Below are positions 19,767-29,509 of a stretch of DNA of 64,000 nt, piece after piece. The stretch's first letter is position 1, and every line of letters starts with the position of its first letter. Source of the DNA: Craspedostauros australis (lineage: Eukaryota > Bacillariophyta > Bacillariophyceae > Mastogloiales > Achnanthaceae). The position numbers were made by a program, and so were the translations under genes. The notes under the pieces were generated by a model, which was not told where the DNA came from, searched no databases, and saw only the letters and a program-made list of their open reading frames with translations. The stretch spans positions 124,001 through 188,000 of the forward strand of contig JAMXDE010000047.1 of the NCBI GenBank assembly GCA_026770025.1, read 5' to 3'.

Positions 19767-19774
19767 GATAAATA
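19767..19774 (+). promoter_or_regulatory. TATA-like box of the LTR
   Basis: GATAAATA lies 30 bases downstream of a CCAAT-type box within the LTR and is duplicated at 23932-23939. It is the best candidate for the core promoter of this element. Confidence 0.4.
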
Positions 19775-20546
19775 CGGAACTGTCCCCAACCTTCTTGGGT
19801 GAATACGATCAATCGTGTGATCGTTCTACTCGCAACATCGTGAGGAGTTGCACCCTACAACACGGCGTATCGCGGTGTTTGTTTTCTGACTTTTGCAAAT
19901 CTGAACCCACGCAGTAACACGCACATTTGTCGTGTTGTCTCCGTGTTATATTCCATCTGCAATTGCATGAGACCTGCAAGTTGCCTCTCATGCTCACAGT
20001 TCCAAGATCTCAATCTTTGGAGCTCGTCAACATACTACCATACGAATAATCACAATAACCAACAACTACCTCACCAACAACAACGATCTGATCTCTCTGC
20101 GTTTTCGGTGCGGTACCCTACGACCCATCTTTGATTTCGTTCTAACAGATTAACAGTCGCAAGCTTTCACCTACTGAATTGATTGCGTGACAATCCATCC
20201 ACCTTCATTCCTCGTCCATCTACGAGTGATCCCTTCACACTTCCTTCACGTGACGACGTGATTCCGACCTTCCCTTGGCCTTCCTGCATCCGCAGTACCT
20301 CTCTCATTTGGTTCCCCTGCTGAGATCGGGCCTTCCCATTCAGCACCCCAAGACCTTCCTGCAGCACCTTCCCTCGCCAGACAACGATACAGTCAACATC
20401 TTCAGCTTCCAGCTACCCTTCGGCCTTCTCGCATCCGCAGAACGCCCTCCTTTCGGTTCCTCTGCTGAGTTCGGGCCTTTCCACTCAGCCTTTCAAGACT
20501 TCCTGCAGCACCTTCCCGCACCAGAAGACGATCCAGTCAGTGCATT

Positions 20547-20925
20547 CCAGCTTCAGCTACCCTTCAGCTTGCAGCTACCCTTTGGCTTCCGGCTGCCCTT
20601 TGGATCCCAGCTACCCTTCAGCTCCCAGCTAACCTTTGGCTTCCGGCTACCCTTCAGCTCCCAGCTACCCTTTGGCTCCCAGCTACCCTTCAGCTCCCAG
20701 CTACCCTTTGGATCCCAGCTACCCTTCAGCTCCCAGCTAACCTTTGGCTTCCGGCTACCCTTCAGCTCCCAGCTACCCTTTGGCTCCCAGCTACCCTTCA
20801 GCTCCCAGCTACCCTTTGGCTCCCAGCTACCCTTTGGCTCCCAGCTACCCTTTGGCTCCCAGCTACCCTTCGGCTCCCAGCTACCCTTCGGCTCCCAGCT
20901 ACCCTTCAGCTTTCAGCTATCCTTC
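20547..20925 (+). repeat. 18-bp minisatellite in the Copia leader
   Basis: About 20 tandem copies of an 18-bp unit (type AGCTACCCTTTGGCTCCC) have C/T and small internal variants. One frame reads QLPFGS repeats without a stop from 20275 to 20997. The frame used by Gag reads SYPLAP repeats but is stopped by two TAC-to-TAA changes, the second at 20738-20740. It lies between the 5' LTR and the gag ATG. Confidence 0.9.
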
Positions 20926-20983
20926 ATCTTCCTTCATTCCTTCTTCCGTCACCCTTCCTTCCATCATCCATCCGTCACTTATC

Positions 20984-23659
20984 ATGACGACTGCTGAGAC
21001 GGACCTTGCCACCTTGGATCATATCCTTGGCATTATTGGCATCCCTTCTGACTCTACCCCTCGCGACATCATCGCTCATGAGGACATTGTCAGCCCTCTT
21101 GATCTCATCTCTCTCACCAAGGATGACCTTTGCAGCTTACATCTCAGCAGCCACACTGATGATGGCAAGCCCTTCAATGCATCCCTCGGCATCCACCACA
21201 TCCGCAAGATCCTCAACCTTGGCAAGTGGTACCTCACCCAGGCCATCCTGGGTGACAACACCTGGAACGGTCTCGACCGTACCTCCTTCATGGCCTTCAT
21301 GGCTGAGCAGAACCACCCTTCCCTTTCCTCTTCGTATTCACGTTCGACTTCAAGCTCTTTCATGCCATCTCCAGTGGTCGTGCACAACACTTCCACTTCC
21401 GCGTCCGCATTCCGTCCCGTGCGCCCAGAATCTCCGCGTGTGGACTTCGCCTTCCCCTCCTCGAGCCCTCACCACCTTCCAGGTGGTCGCCAAACCATCA
21501 TCACTCCTGGTGGCCACATCATTCCGTTGGCCGTTCGCCAGGGCCTGTCCTACATGGATATGGCCAAGCCCACTCACGGGGAACTCAACAAGTACCCGCA
21601 TGTCGACTTCACCGCTGACGACGAGTGGGACCCTTCCTCCCTTGACCGCAAGATGACCCTCAACGACGTCGCCGATGATGACGCCGCAGCACTTCAGCGT
21701 CGCGAGAACAACAATGCTGTTCTCACAACACAGGCTGATGCCCCCCAGGCCGACATCGCAGACAATCCAGGCAGTGTCATTGCTACATGCAAGCCTGCCA
21801 ACTACGAGGCTCTCCGCCGCCACTTCGGCTGGATTCCAGCACATCGCGTCCATGACACCCTTTGGTGCACCTCCCAGCAGCATCGTGCCGATGCGCGCTT
21901 CTTCATGCACAAGCACTTCCAGGATCGGTCCCCTGCCACCCATGTCGATCGTCTCCATGAGACGGTCGGGATGGGTACCCTCTTCTCCGACACTCACAAC
22001 CGCTTCTGGCTCATCTGCACGCCCTATGTGATTGACCCTTTCCATCACATCGCGCAGAACCCCGTTGGCTCCATCACACCCCTCCAGGTTGCCTTCAGTC
22101 ACAGACCGCACATCTCCCAGTTCCTGTCCGACCAATTGTGGCCACCGGTCTACTACCGGGTTGACAACCCTTCCTTCCCCAGCCAGTCCACAGAACACAG
22201 TGACTGCTGGGCCGGTCCCTGTCTCCACAAGGGACACAACCTCACCTTCTGGGTCCTCGCCCATGGGACCCGGGGACTCCTTCCTCGCTCTACCATCCGA
22301 CCAGCTGTCGGTTCTTCCACTCGCAGCCTTCGCGCGACCTTTCCCTTCCCCATTGTTGGGGAGGACGATGGCTCTGATGCCATGGATACGGCGACTGGGG
22401 AGCCTGACGGCGATATCTCCGTCCCTCCCGACCTTGATCCAGTTGTCTACTGTCTCTCGGACTCCATCCTGGCCAACCACCATGGCACAGACCCCGAAAC
22501 AGTGGGGAATGAAAAGGTCCACATCCCAAAGTTCTCAACCAAGGATCTGGTTGGGATGGCCTTCATCCACAAGAAGGATGATCAACAGGTCCTCGCAGAG
22601 GGTGTGCAGAAGGTCAATGACCTTGACGCCGCCAACCATCAACGCATCACGATGCTCCTCTCAATGGCAGATGGGGAGATGCACAACTTGGTCTCCTACG
22701 TCGAGCTTGCCAGCATCCTCGAACGCCAACAAGAGCACAGCAATGATCCCGACTCAAATTGGAAGTTCGATTCCATGGTCGGACATGAAGAATCCCTCCC
22801 ATCTTCCTTCCCCTTCTACAAGGGTTCCCGATTCAACATCATCATGAAATGGGGAGACGGTTCCACTTCATCCAAGCCTCTCTCCACCATGATCCCAGAC
22901 AATCCCGTCTCGTGTACTGCCTATGGCCGCCGCCATGAGCTACTCGACAAGCCTGGCTGGAAGCGCCTCAAGCGCCTTGGCATCCGCATCCACCGTCTCG
23001 AGCGCCAGGTCCACAAGTCCAAGACCTTCTCTCACGCTCCAACCTTCCAGCTCGGTGTCCCAGTCCCTTGCAATCACAAAGAAGCGATGCGGCTCGACGA
23101 CAAGAATGGCAACACTCTCTGGGCCGATGCCGAGACGAAGGAGATGAACCAACTCTTCGGGTACCGTACCTTCAAGACCCTTGGGGAGGGTGCCCCGGTA
23201 CCCTCCGGCTTCCAGAAGATCCGCCTTCCGTGGGTCCATGCTGTGAAGCATCACCTCCATCACAAGGTGCACTGCGTCGCTGGCAGCCATCTCATCGACC
23301 CTTGCAATGATGCATCCTATGCAGGCGTGGTCAGTCTTCGCTCCCTACGCCTCCCCCTCCTCGAGATGGGTATTCTGATCGACGACCCCAGCGGGATGCT
23401 GGGTGTCAACCAGTCCGCCATCACCTCCTCCACGGTTCCCAAGAGCATGCTCTCCAAGCATCACAACATCCTGGCCTACCATCAAGCCCGGTTTGCTGTC
23501 GCCGCTGGCATCCTCTTCTTCATCAAGATCCCCGGGTCCCAGAGCGTCGCCAACGGCACGACCAAGGTCCTCCCGTGGGCCGTCTTCTGGCCTCTTGTGA
23601 AGCCTATCCCCTTCTGGAAAGGACACACCGAGTTCTCTTCCCCGACCTACAAGACCTGA
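20984..23659 (+). CDS. Internally deleted Copia Gag-Pol fusion (891 aa)
   Basis: The ATG at 20984 opens the first Gag-like segment (TTAETDL start), and the frame is closed only at 23659. Canonical pieces follow in order with gaps. Gag is about 1-150. The IPL..R.GL.Y segment that normally follows the protease is about 180-215. The N-terminal integrase part (FGW...HKHF) is about 265-325. Then comes the integrase C-terminal/linker part (PPVYY at about 385). The pre-RT domain and RT start (WADAETKEM) run through about 700-760. A short RNase H tail (about 780-850) follows directly. The zinc knuckle, DSGA, DD35E and YVDD are all missing, yet every junction is in frame. It could serve as a structural Gag-like protein; that is inference. 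Codon use looks undisturbed. Confidence 0.85.
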   Translation: MTTAETDLATLDHILGIIGIPSDSTPRDIIAHEDIVSPLDLISLTKDDLCSLHLSSHTDDGKPFNASLGIHHIRKILNLGKWYLTQAILGDNTWNGLDRTSFMAFMAEQNHPSLSSSYSRSTSSSFMPSPVVVHNTSTSASAFRPVRPESPRVDFAFPSSSPHHLPGGRQTIITPGGHIIPLAVRQGLSYMDMAKPTHGELNKYPHVDFTADDEWDPSSLDRKMTLNDVADDDAAALQRRENNNAVLTTQADAPQADIADNPGSVIATCKPANYEALRRHFGWIPAHRVHDTLWCTSQQHRADARFFMHKHFQDRSPATHVDRLHETVGMGTLFSDTHNRFWLICTPYVIDPFHHIAQNPVGSITPLQVAFSHRPHISQFLSDQLWPPVYYRVDNPSFPSQSTEHSDCWAGPCLHKGHNLTFWVLAHGTRGLLPRSTIRPAVGSSTRSLRATFPFPIVGEDDGSDAMDTATGEPDGDISVPPDLDPVVYCLSDSILANHHGTDPETVGNEKVHIPKFSTKDLVGMAFIHKKDDQQVLAEGVQKVNDLDAANHQRITMLLSMADGEMHNLVSYVELASILERQQEHSNDPDSNWKFDSMVGHEESLPSSFPFYKGSRFNIIMKWGDGSTSSKPLSTMIPDNPVSCTAYGRRHELLDKPGWKRLKRLGIRIHRLERQVHKSKTFSHAPTFQLGVPVPCNHKEAMRLDDKNGNTLWADAETKEMNQLFGYRTFKTLGEGAPVPSGFQKIRLPWVHAVKHHLHHKVHCVAGSHLIDPCNDASYAGVVSLRSLRLPLLEMGILIDDPSGMLGVNQSAITSSTVPKSMLSKHHNILAYHQARFAVAAGILFFIKIPGSQSVANGTTKVLPWAVFWPLVKPIPFWKGHTEFSSPTYKT

Positions 23660-23677
23660 ATGTCCGGGACACGCTTT

Positions 23678-23683
23678 GGGGAG
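23678..23683 (+). other. Polypurine tract of the nested Copia
   Basis: GGGGAG lies directly before the first LTR base at 23684, the same arrangement as at 11416-11421 in the other Copia element. Confidence 0.7.
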
Positions 23684-24312
23684 TATCAGCGCAACGCTAT
23701 ATATCTCTAACAGTAGTGACACCCGTCGACCAATCAGAAAATTCCACATTTCTTACTTTTTCCGTTCCGAACGGAAATTCTGGTCAAAATTCCGTTGTGT
23801 CAATTTTGTGTCGCATTTCGCGTCGCAAGAACCGTTTTCCCGTCAATCCCAGTTCCAACATGTCGCGGAAATGAATTTCTTGCCAAGATGAACCACTCTG
23901 TCCAATCAGGACAGACTTCGGTCTTGGGTCCGATAAATACGGAACTGTCCCCAACCTTCTTGGGTGAATACGATCAATCGTGTGATCGTTCTACTCGCAA
24001 CATCGTGAGGAGTTGCACCCTACAACACGGCGTATCGCGGTGTTTGTTTTCTGACTTTTGCAAATCTGAACCCACGCAGTAACACGCACATTTGTCGTGT
24101 TGTCTCCGTGTTATATTCCATCTGCAATTGCATGAGACCTGCAAGTTGCCTCTCATGCTCACAGTTCCAAGATCTCAATCTTTGGAGCTCGTCAACATAC
24201 TACCATACGAATAATCACAATAACCAACAACTACCTCACCAACAACAACGATCTGATCTCTCTGCGTTTTCGGTGCGGTACCCTACGACCCATCTTTGAT
24301 TTCGTTCTAACA
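23684..24312 (+). repeat. 3' LTR (629 bp)
   Basis: It is a direct repeat of 19519-20147 with no difference noticed when read side by side. It is followed by the CCTTG duplication at 24313-24317. Confidence 0.95.
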
Positions 24313-24317
24313 CCTTG
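24313..24317 (+). repeat. Target-site duplication CCTTG, right copy
   Basis: It pairs with 19514-19518. Together they date the Copia insertion as later than the LINE. Confidence 0.92.
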
Positions 24318-25790
24318 AGTCTATTGTGCAGGACGAGTCGGAACTCACTGTAATGGAGCATTCGAAGGCCTGAACAAAGGAGACGGAGCTCACCAATTCA
24401 GAGCTGAGCTGTCCCCATTTTGATCATTGCAAGGCTGCTGCAATGGTTCAGGCACTGGCCCACGTGGATACAATGCTGAAGGAGGCACCATACCAGACCA
24501 GGCATTCCCCAACACCGTGGCAACGCGTTACCGATGTGGAAATTCTCAAGAAGGCGCAAGTGTTCAACATTGAAAATTGCGTACGATACAGCTCATGGAC
24601 GCACAATTCAACCTGAACAACAAGTGGCTTGGCAAGCAGATGATGCAGACGGCGGAGAAGGCCGGCTGGCTATCGGGCTTTCAGTTAGGGAGCCGAAAGC
24701 GCAGATCGGCGATGAGTGTTGCACTGAGCAAGCAGCTCACCATTGTCCTTGGATTCCAACATAAGGTAGCAGTGGTGTTCTGTTCCAATGATGCGAAGTT
24801 GTATTCCAACAGGATCATACCCAACTGTGTGGCTGCGGCGATGATGGCCGCGGGTGCGAACGGATCGGCTACAAGGAGCATGTTCAAAACCCTACACGAT
24901 GCCAGACACCACATCAACACTGCATATGGAGTGTCCAGCAGGTGCTACAAAAAGGCACTGACTGTGACATGCATAGCATTGGACAAGACAATGGGGCAGG
25001 CCCTGCAATCTGGGCTGGTATCAGCTCTGTCATGTTTAAGGCCATGACAAGACTGGGCCACATGTTGGCCTTGTCCAGTCTGCTGGGAGAGTTCATACCA
25101 GTGCTAGGCTCGGAATTGGTTGATGATACGGACCTCATCTGACTCGAGCAACGGGAGCACGACGGCGCCGATACCGAAGCCTTGAAACAGATAGTCCAGG
25201 ATTAGAGCCAACTGCTGCAAGTTACAGGAGGAGTGCTGGTACCAGAGAAGTCAGCATGGTGGGCCATCCAACCAGAGTTCAACACCGATAAATGGGAACG
25301 GCGCGATGCCAAGGCCACCACCAATATTCGCATCGACAAAGGACAAGGTACAAGAGCGGAGATCCCCAACAAGACGATGGATCAGCCGCTGTTCACCCTG
25401 GGTGTGCTCATTGAGTTTGACAGAGACAATGGGGAGCAAGTGAAGCAGTTGTGAAAGAAAGCCGAAGACGTCGGAGGAAGGATGCGTACTGCGCAGATCT
25501 CCCCAGAGGACGCAAGATCGGCGCTTACACTGAGATTCATGATGGCAATTGAGTACGCCTTGCCGCTAGTCCAGCTCACCCAGACGCAGTGGCGATACAT
25601 CATGGCGCCGGCGCTACTAGTGTCCCTGCCAAAGATGGGCTGCTCGCGAACCCAGCCAAGACATCTGGTGCACAGCACAAAATCCCTTGGAGGATTAGGT
25701 ATTATAAGTCCTGCCAATTCCCAGCTGATGGCTCAGATTCAGCTGGCTTTCGATGAGGTTCATCAGGGGCCCAGACCAGCAAGGTGATCA
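24318..25790 (+). pseudogene. LINE reverse transcriptase, broken
   Basis: RT is read in pieces. At 24577-24930 are the NNKWLGK block, an SRKRRSA block and motif A as CSNDAK, where the usual following CYDR is altered. At 24942-25142 are GQDNGAGPAIWAGIS and the catalytic VDDTDL. The thumb-like section SLGGLGIISPANSQL is at 25482-25787. Stops at about 24377, 25141 and 25452 and several frame shifts show it is dead. Known family: non-LTR RTs of diatom/oomycete type. Confidence 0.8.
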
Positions 25791-26403
25791 AGTGCTTGGT
25801 GCAGGCGCTCAAGGAGGAGCTAGGGGTAGGGAGTTCCCTATTCCAATACTTGTATGCTTGGCTTGGACATTGCACATCCAAATTCTGGATTGCTGGTCTG
25901 TGGGGTCAACTCCAGGGTACCGGCATTGAGGTGTGCGAAACAACGACGTCCAGCGAAACGCAGTGTGAAGGTGACTCCTTTCTGATGGATATCTGGATCC
26001 GGCAGCAGGTGAAGGGGGCGCAGCTCTATCACCTGAACATGTGCATCAAAAACTAGGGGTGTTGTGATTGTCAGACATCGTGTCAGTCGAAGGTACCAGG
26101 ATCTTGTCGGAGGCACACAACGGAATACGGGCGTCCATCATACCAAGATGATGGGCGAAGCAACCGCAGAGATTACCAAGTGGTTGGTGGAAGGAGTGGC
26201 AACAGTGGTGCAGATTGATATGGTACCAAGGTATAACGCTACACCGACCATTGGGCAAGTGGCATTGCAACAACAGGTTGTGGCGATGGTGGAAGGAGCC
26301 ATATCAAGATGACATCTTGGACCTGGCTGCCTCTCCGATTCTATGGTATCGACTGTATCAATGAAGCCAGACCCAAAGGAAGCAGTACACCCAAATTGCG
26401 ACA

Positions 26404-27177
26404 GTGGCTGAAGCTCCAGCGAACGCCAAGAGAGTCTCTGTGGTTTCCACAGAACGCGGAATTGAATGGGACAGGCATGTTGGGATCGCAAAGCCTCCTG
26501 ACGAGCCCACCGCCGCATATGATCCGATTGAAAACCTTGTGGGGGATATGGTGCTCCACCAGGCGACGAGGGCAGCAAACTGCAACAGACTTTTGATGGT
26601 GAGCGACGGGTCGTCCAAAGACAGGCAAGCGACATCAGTATTGATTGCGTTTGACGTCGAATCCCAGCAGTACATGTACTGCCAAACGTTCGTTCTGGGG
26701 GCCCCAGAAGTTCACAGTGCCTATGGAAGCGAGTTAACTGGGATATGGGCGTCCCTTGCAATCGTCTCGGAGATTCCAGACATTCACAAGGACAGTGTGA
26801 TCACCATTGCCCTGGACGGCAAGCAGGCGCTCTTGCAAGCACAGGAGGACGACTTGCTACCAAGCCAAAAGGACTGGGATGTTCTCACGGAAATCAGGAG
26901 GATCCAATGGCAGATCCTGGCTTCGCTGAAGTGGGAATGGGTGAAGGGGCACCAAGAAGCCACTGGCAAACAGCTGACAGTGATGGAGCAGCTCAACATG
27001 GAGGCCAACGAGAAATTCAAGCAATTCTGGGAAGAAACCTGTCAGAGACCCTACATGCGAACCTGGTCCACTGACACCAACAGGCAGCGACTCCAGCTTT
27101 GCAAAGACAACCACTCACGCGTGGACCCAGGTGCGATGAATGAGCTCCTTCAGTCTGCCTTGGCGATGAAGTATTGA
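26404..27177 (+). pseudogene. LINE RNase H domain remnant
   Basis: A 257-codon open stretch carries the RNase HI pattern: VSDGSS (first Asp), SELTGIWA (Glu), ALDGKQAL (second Asp) and WVKGHQ near the end of the fold. All key residues are present, so this part has decayed least. It follows the RT in the usual order for this LINE group. It is no longer joined in frame to RT. Confidence 0.8.
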
Positions 27178-27273
27178 TCCTCAAAGTTCCAGTGGGACAG
27201 CAACCAGCTGGACCAGGTCGATTGGCGCACGGACAAGGCAGCGCGCCAGTCCAAGCAAAACTGCAGCTTAACC

Positions 27274-27534
27274 ATGTTCATTTCGAAGTGGGCCTCTGGA
27301 TTCATTGGGGTCAACAAGAAGTTGCTCCAGACCAGACAGATGTCATTGGCCAAATGCAAGTTCTGCAGGTGCGACGAAACCAACCAGCATGTGTTGCAAT
27401 GCTCAGAACATCACAAGGCATGGACGAGCGCCACCTCGAACCTAGTGGATCGCATAGCGGAGATTGGAACATCCCCACGATTGGTAAGGAACATGAGAGT
27501 GGGTTTGGTTTGGCGAAATGGAGGAGGAACGTAG
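27274..27534 (+). pseudogene. LINE C-terminal zinc-finger remnant
   Basis: An 86-codon stretch contains KCKFC followed by HVLQCSEH, a CX2C...HX4C type zinc motif. Related LINE proteins carry it after RNase H, where it probably binds nucleic acid. The reading continues in other frames to about 28049, beyond which similarity to a coding region fades. Confidence 0.6.
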
Positions 27535-28456
27535 GCTCGAATGACACACAAAGTGCCATTGGATGGTACCCACTACTGGTAGGGCTTCTGCACAAAGACT
27601 GGGTAAGCCAGCAGGAACAATGGATGATGATACACGAGTGCTGATATCCAGACACAAACGCATGGGCTCGGGAAAGGGTGCGATGGATACGGAAAGTGCC
27701 CTGGGAGGTGTGGATGGCCAGGAACGCCAAAGTGCATGATGAAGAACAACACCCGGCCACGAGGGACTTGCGTAGGCAGGTACGAAGACTGATACAGGGT
27801 GCGAGCCAGGACATGAACAAATCGGAGCTACACCTACTCCAAGAAGCCTGCAGTATCAAGTACAGTACAGAGAAACAGATGAAACAGTGGGTGAACTCTA
27901 TGCTAGCCATCCAAGCGGTGGTGAAAGCGTGGCGACGATCGCGAACGATACAAGCCAAGAGGCGAGCATGGCGTCGTGGCTGGGGATGGCTTGAGAAGGG
28001 ACACTTGACAGATTGCTCAACACATTGCCCCACGGGGCCGGGGAGGTGAGGGTAAAGCCTTATGGCACATCTACGATGTAATCACTGAGTCATTTATGTA
28101 TATATTTGCTTTGCATACCAAAGAAAATGTAGTGTGCTCCATGACATTATATAATATAATTCTGTGTTGTGTGGTATTCGCAAATGTTGCTGTTGCAGCT
28201 GACGCGCAGGGGTGCCACCACCAACGCTGTGCTGCTTTGCGCAACACGCGCGAAGGAGGAAACACACAACCGAGCCAAATCATCGACAACGTGAGGAATC
28301 AACGCGACACCGAAACTGTCACAACATCACCATCCACACCATTGAATACAATCGTGGTCTGACATCGACCGTCGTTGACGTCAGCATTTTCGTCCACGTT
28401 GAAGACAAGTCAGCCAGGTATTTGTGTCGTAGAAGCTAGCTAAATATATCCAACCC

Positions 28457-28506
28457 TATCGGACAATACGGTACATCGTTTGCCAAAAAAGTCATGTTGT
28501 CCGATA
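28457..28506. other. 10-bp inverted repeat, possible hairpin
   Basis: TATCGGACAA at 28457-28466 pairs perfectly with TTGTCCGATA at 28497-28506 across a 30-base loop. No adjoining gene or poly-T makes it a terminator, so its role is unknown. Confidence 0.5.
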
Positions 28507-28850
28507 AAACATCGGCAGGATACTACCTTCTTGTCCTGAATGGGGTCATAGGCGCAGGCCAATTCACCTATCATAGCATGACAAGTCGCAAGGAAGAAGT
28601 GATACTCTACTCCGGCGTACAAATTTCAGGACTAGACCACTCTCGTACTCACGCACGCCCAATCAAAATTCGAAAAGATGGTTGATCCTGCAAAGCGCAT
28701 TCAGCTCTCGTTCCCTACCAGTTTCAATGACCTGATTGTGTTCCAACCACAAGCCCAGGTACCGATTCATCGTTTGTGTTCTTCCGTTGACGTGATCAAG
28801 ATTCCCGTGCATTTTCCAGCGCTCTACTCCAAGAGTGTTCTGTTACCGAA

Positions 28851-28978
28851 TGAGTTGTGGTGGTTGTGTGTTGTGTGTTGTGTGTTGTGTGTTGTGTGTT
28901 GTGTGTTGTGTGTTGCCTGTTATGAGTTGTGGTGGTTGGGTGTTGCGTGTTGTGTGTTGTGTGTTGCGAGTTGTGTGC
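28851..28978 (+). repeat. (TTGTGTG)n tandem repeat
   Basis: Fifteen or more 7-bp units have point variants, in two blocks separated by a repeat of GAGTTGTGGTGGTTG. Open frames across it on both strands are repeat artefacts. Confidence 0.9.
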
Positions 28979-29509
28979 CAAACCACGCGAAGCGCATCGT
29001 TGTGGAAATCAGACCACGACAAAGTCCTCTCCTGGCACAGACGAGAATTACAGATCAACAAGAACGACAGATGATGACATGTGGAGATGAGCAAGGGTGG
29101 CATGTTCCGTGTCTGCTTGTCCCACCATGCTCGCAGGCGCTTTGCTCGTACGAATTATAGTTCAGGCCCAATGGATGATGTACATCAGGGAGGGTCATCC
29201 TGCACCATAAATGCTGGGCATCAGCATCGATCCACAGAGTCTTTCTATCCAACGGTGATGTCACCAGTTGTGGAGGTCCCAGTTTGCGAAGGCTCCAGCT
29301 GCGGAGGGGCTTTGGCCTCCTGGGCATCATGCTGTCCTCGTACCATGTTGCCTCACGCACAACATCGAACATGCAAGCAAAATGGTCCGAACAACCAACA
29401 AATCAATCTCTTCATCTCACAAATTCATCCAAGTTATCAACCAATAACACCAAACAAACAACGATCAACCCTGAAAGATCAATCACCAACCACCAAGTAT
29501 CGAGCAACC

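Larger units (their letters stand above)
19519..20147 (+). repeat. 5' LTR (629 bp)
   Basis: It starts TATCAGCGC and ends TTCTAACA. It contains two CCAATCAG boxes (19564 and 19737 regions), an 8-bp-arm hairpin and a TATA-like GATAAATA, so it looks like a promoter-bearing U3 region. The length equals that of the 3' copy exactly. Confidence 0.95.
19519..24312 (+). mobile_element. Non-autonomous Copia element, complete, with intact shortened ORF
   Basis: The 629-bp LTRs (19519-20147, 23684-24312) match at every position I compared. A CCTTG target duplication flanks them, which implies a recent insertion. The internal part is only 3.5 kb: a leader with an 18-bp minisatellite, one 891-codon frame and a polypurine tract. 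The frame lacks the zinc knuckle, protease, integrase core and RT/RNase H active sites, so it must have been mobilised by enzymes supplied by another element. The bases after the 5' LTR (GATTAACAGTCGC) are not a TGG-type primer-binding site. Confidence 0.92.
17022..28049 (+). mobile_element. Decayed non-LTR (LINE-like) retrotransposon split by a Copia insertion
   Basis: The segment reads rightward through a Gag-like region, a Pol N-terminal region, RT, RNase H and a C-terminal zinc motif. Several stops and frame changes interrupt it. The order and the RT sequence (GQDNGAGPAIWA, VDDTDL) fit the RNase H-bearing LINE families seen in diatoms and oomycetes. No apurinic endonuclease domain was recognised. 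The Copia element at 19519-24312 interrupts it with a CCTTG duplication. Removing the insert and one duplicate restores the reading frame across the junction. Outer boundaries are approximate: neither a poly-A tail nor a target duplication was identified. Confidence 0.8.
28050..29509. other. Intergenic region upstream of the secreted-protein gene
   Basis: No supported gene. The left end has AT-rich palindromic sequence near 28147-28160. A 10-bp inverted repeat (TATCGGACAA/TTGTCCGATA, 28457-28506) and a 7-bp tandem repeat (28851-28978) follow. The last 150 bases before the ATG are A/C-rich, as expected for a 5' untranslated region. Confidence 0.5.

Noticed and set aside
20275-20997. 240-codon QLPFGS-repeat frame as a host gene
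   Set aside because: It starts at TTG, lies inside the Copia leader and consists mainly of the 18-bp minisatellite. It is kept only as an observation about the leader.
28851-28978. CRISPR-like appearance of evenly spaced repeats
   Set aside because: The units are contiguous 7-mers without unique spacers. It is a simple tandem repeat in a eukaryotic genome.
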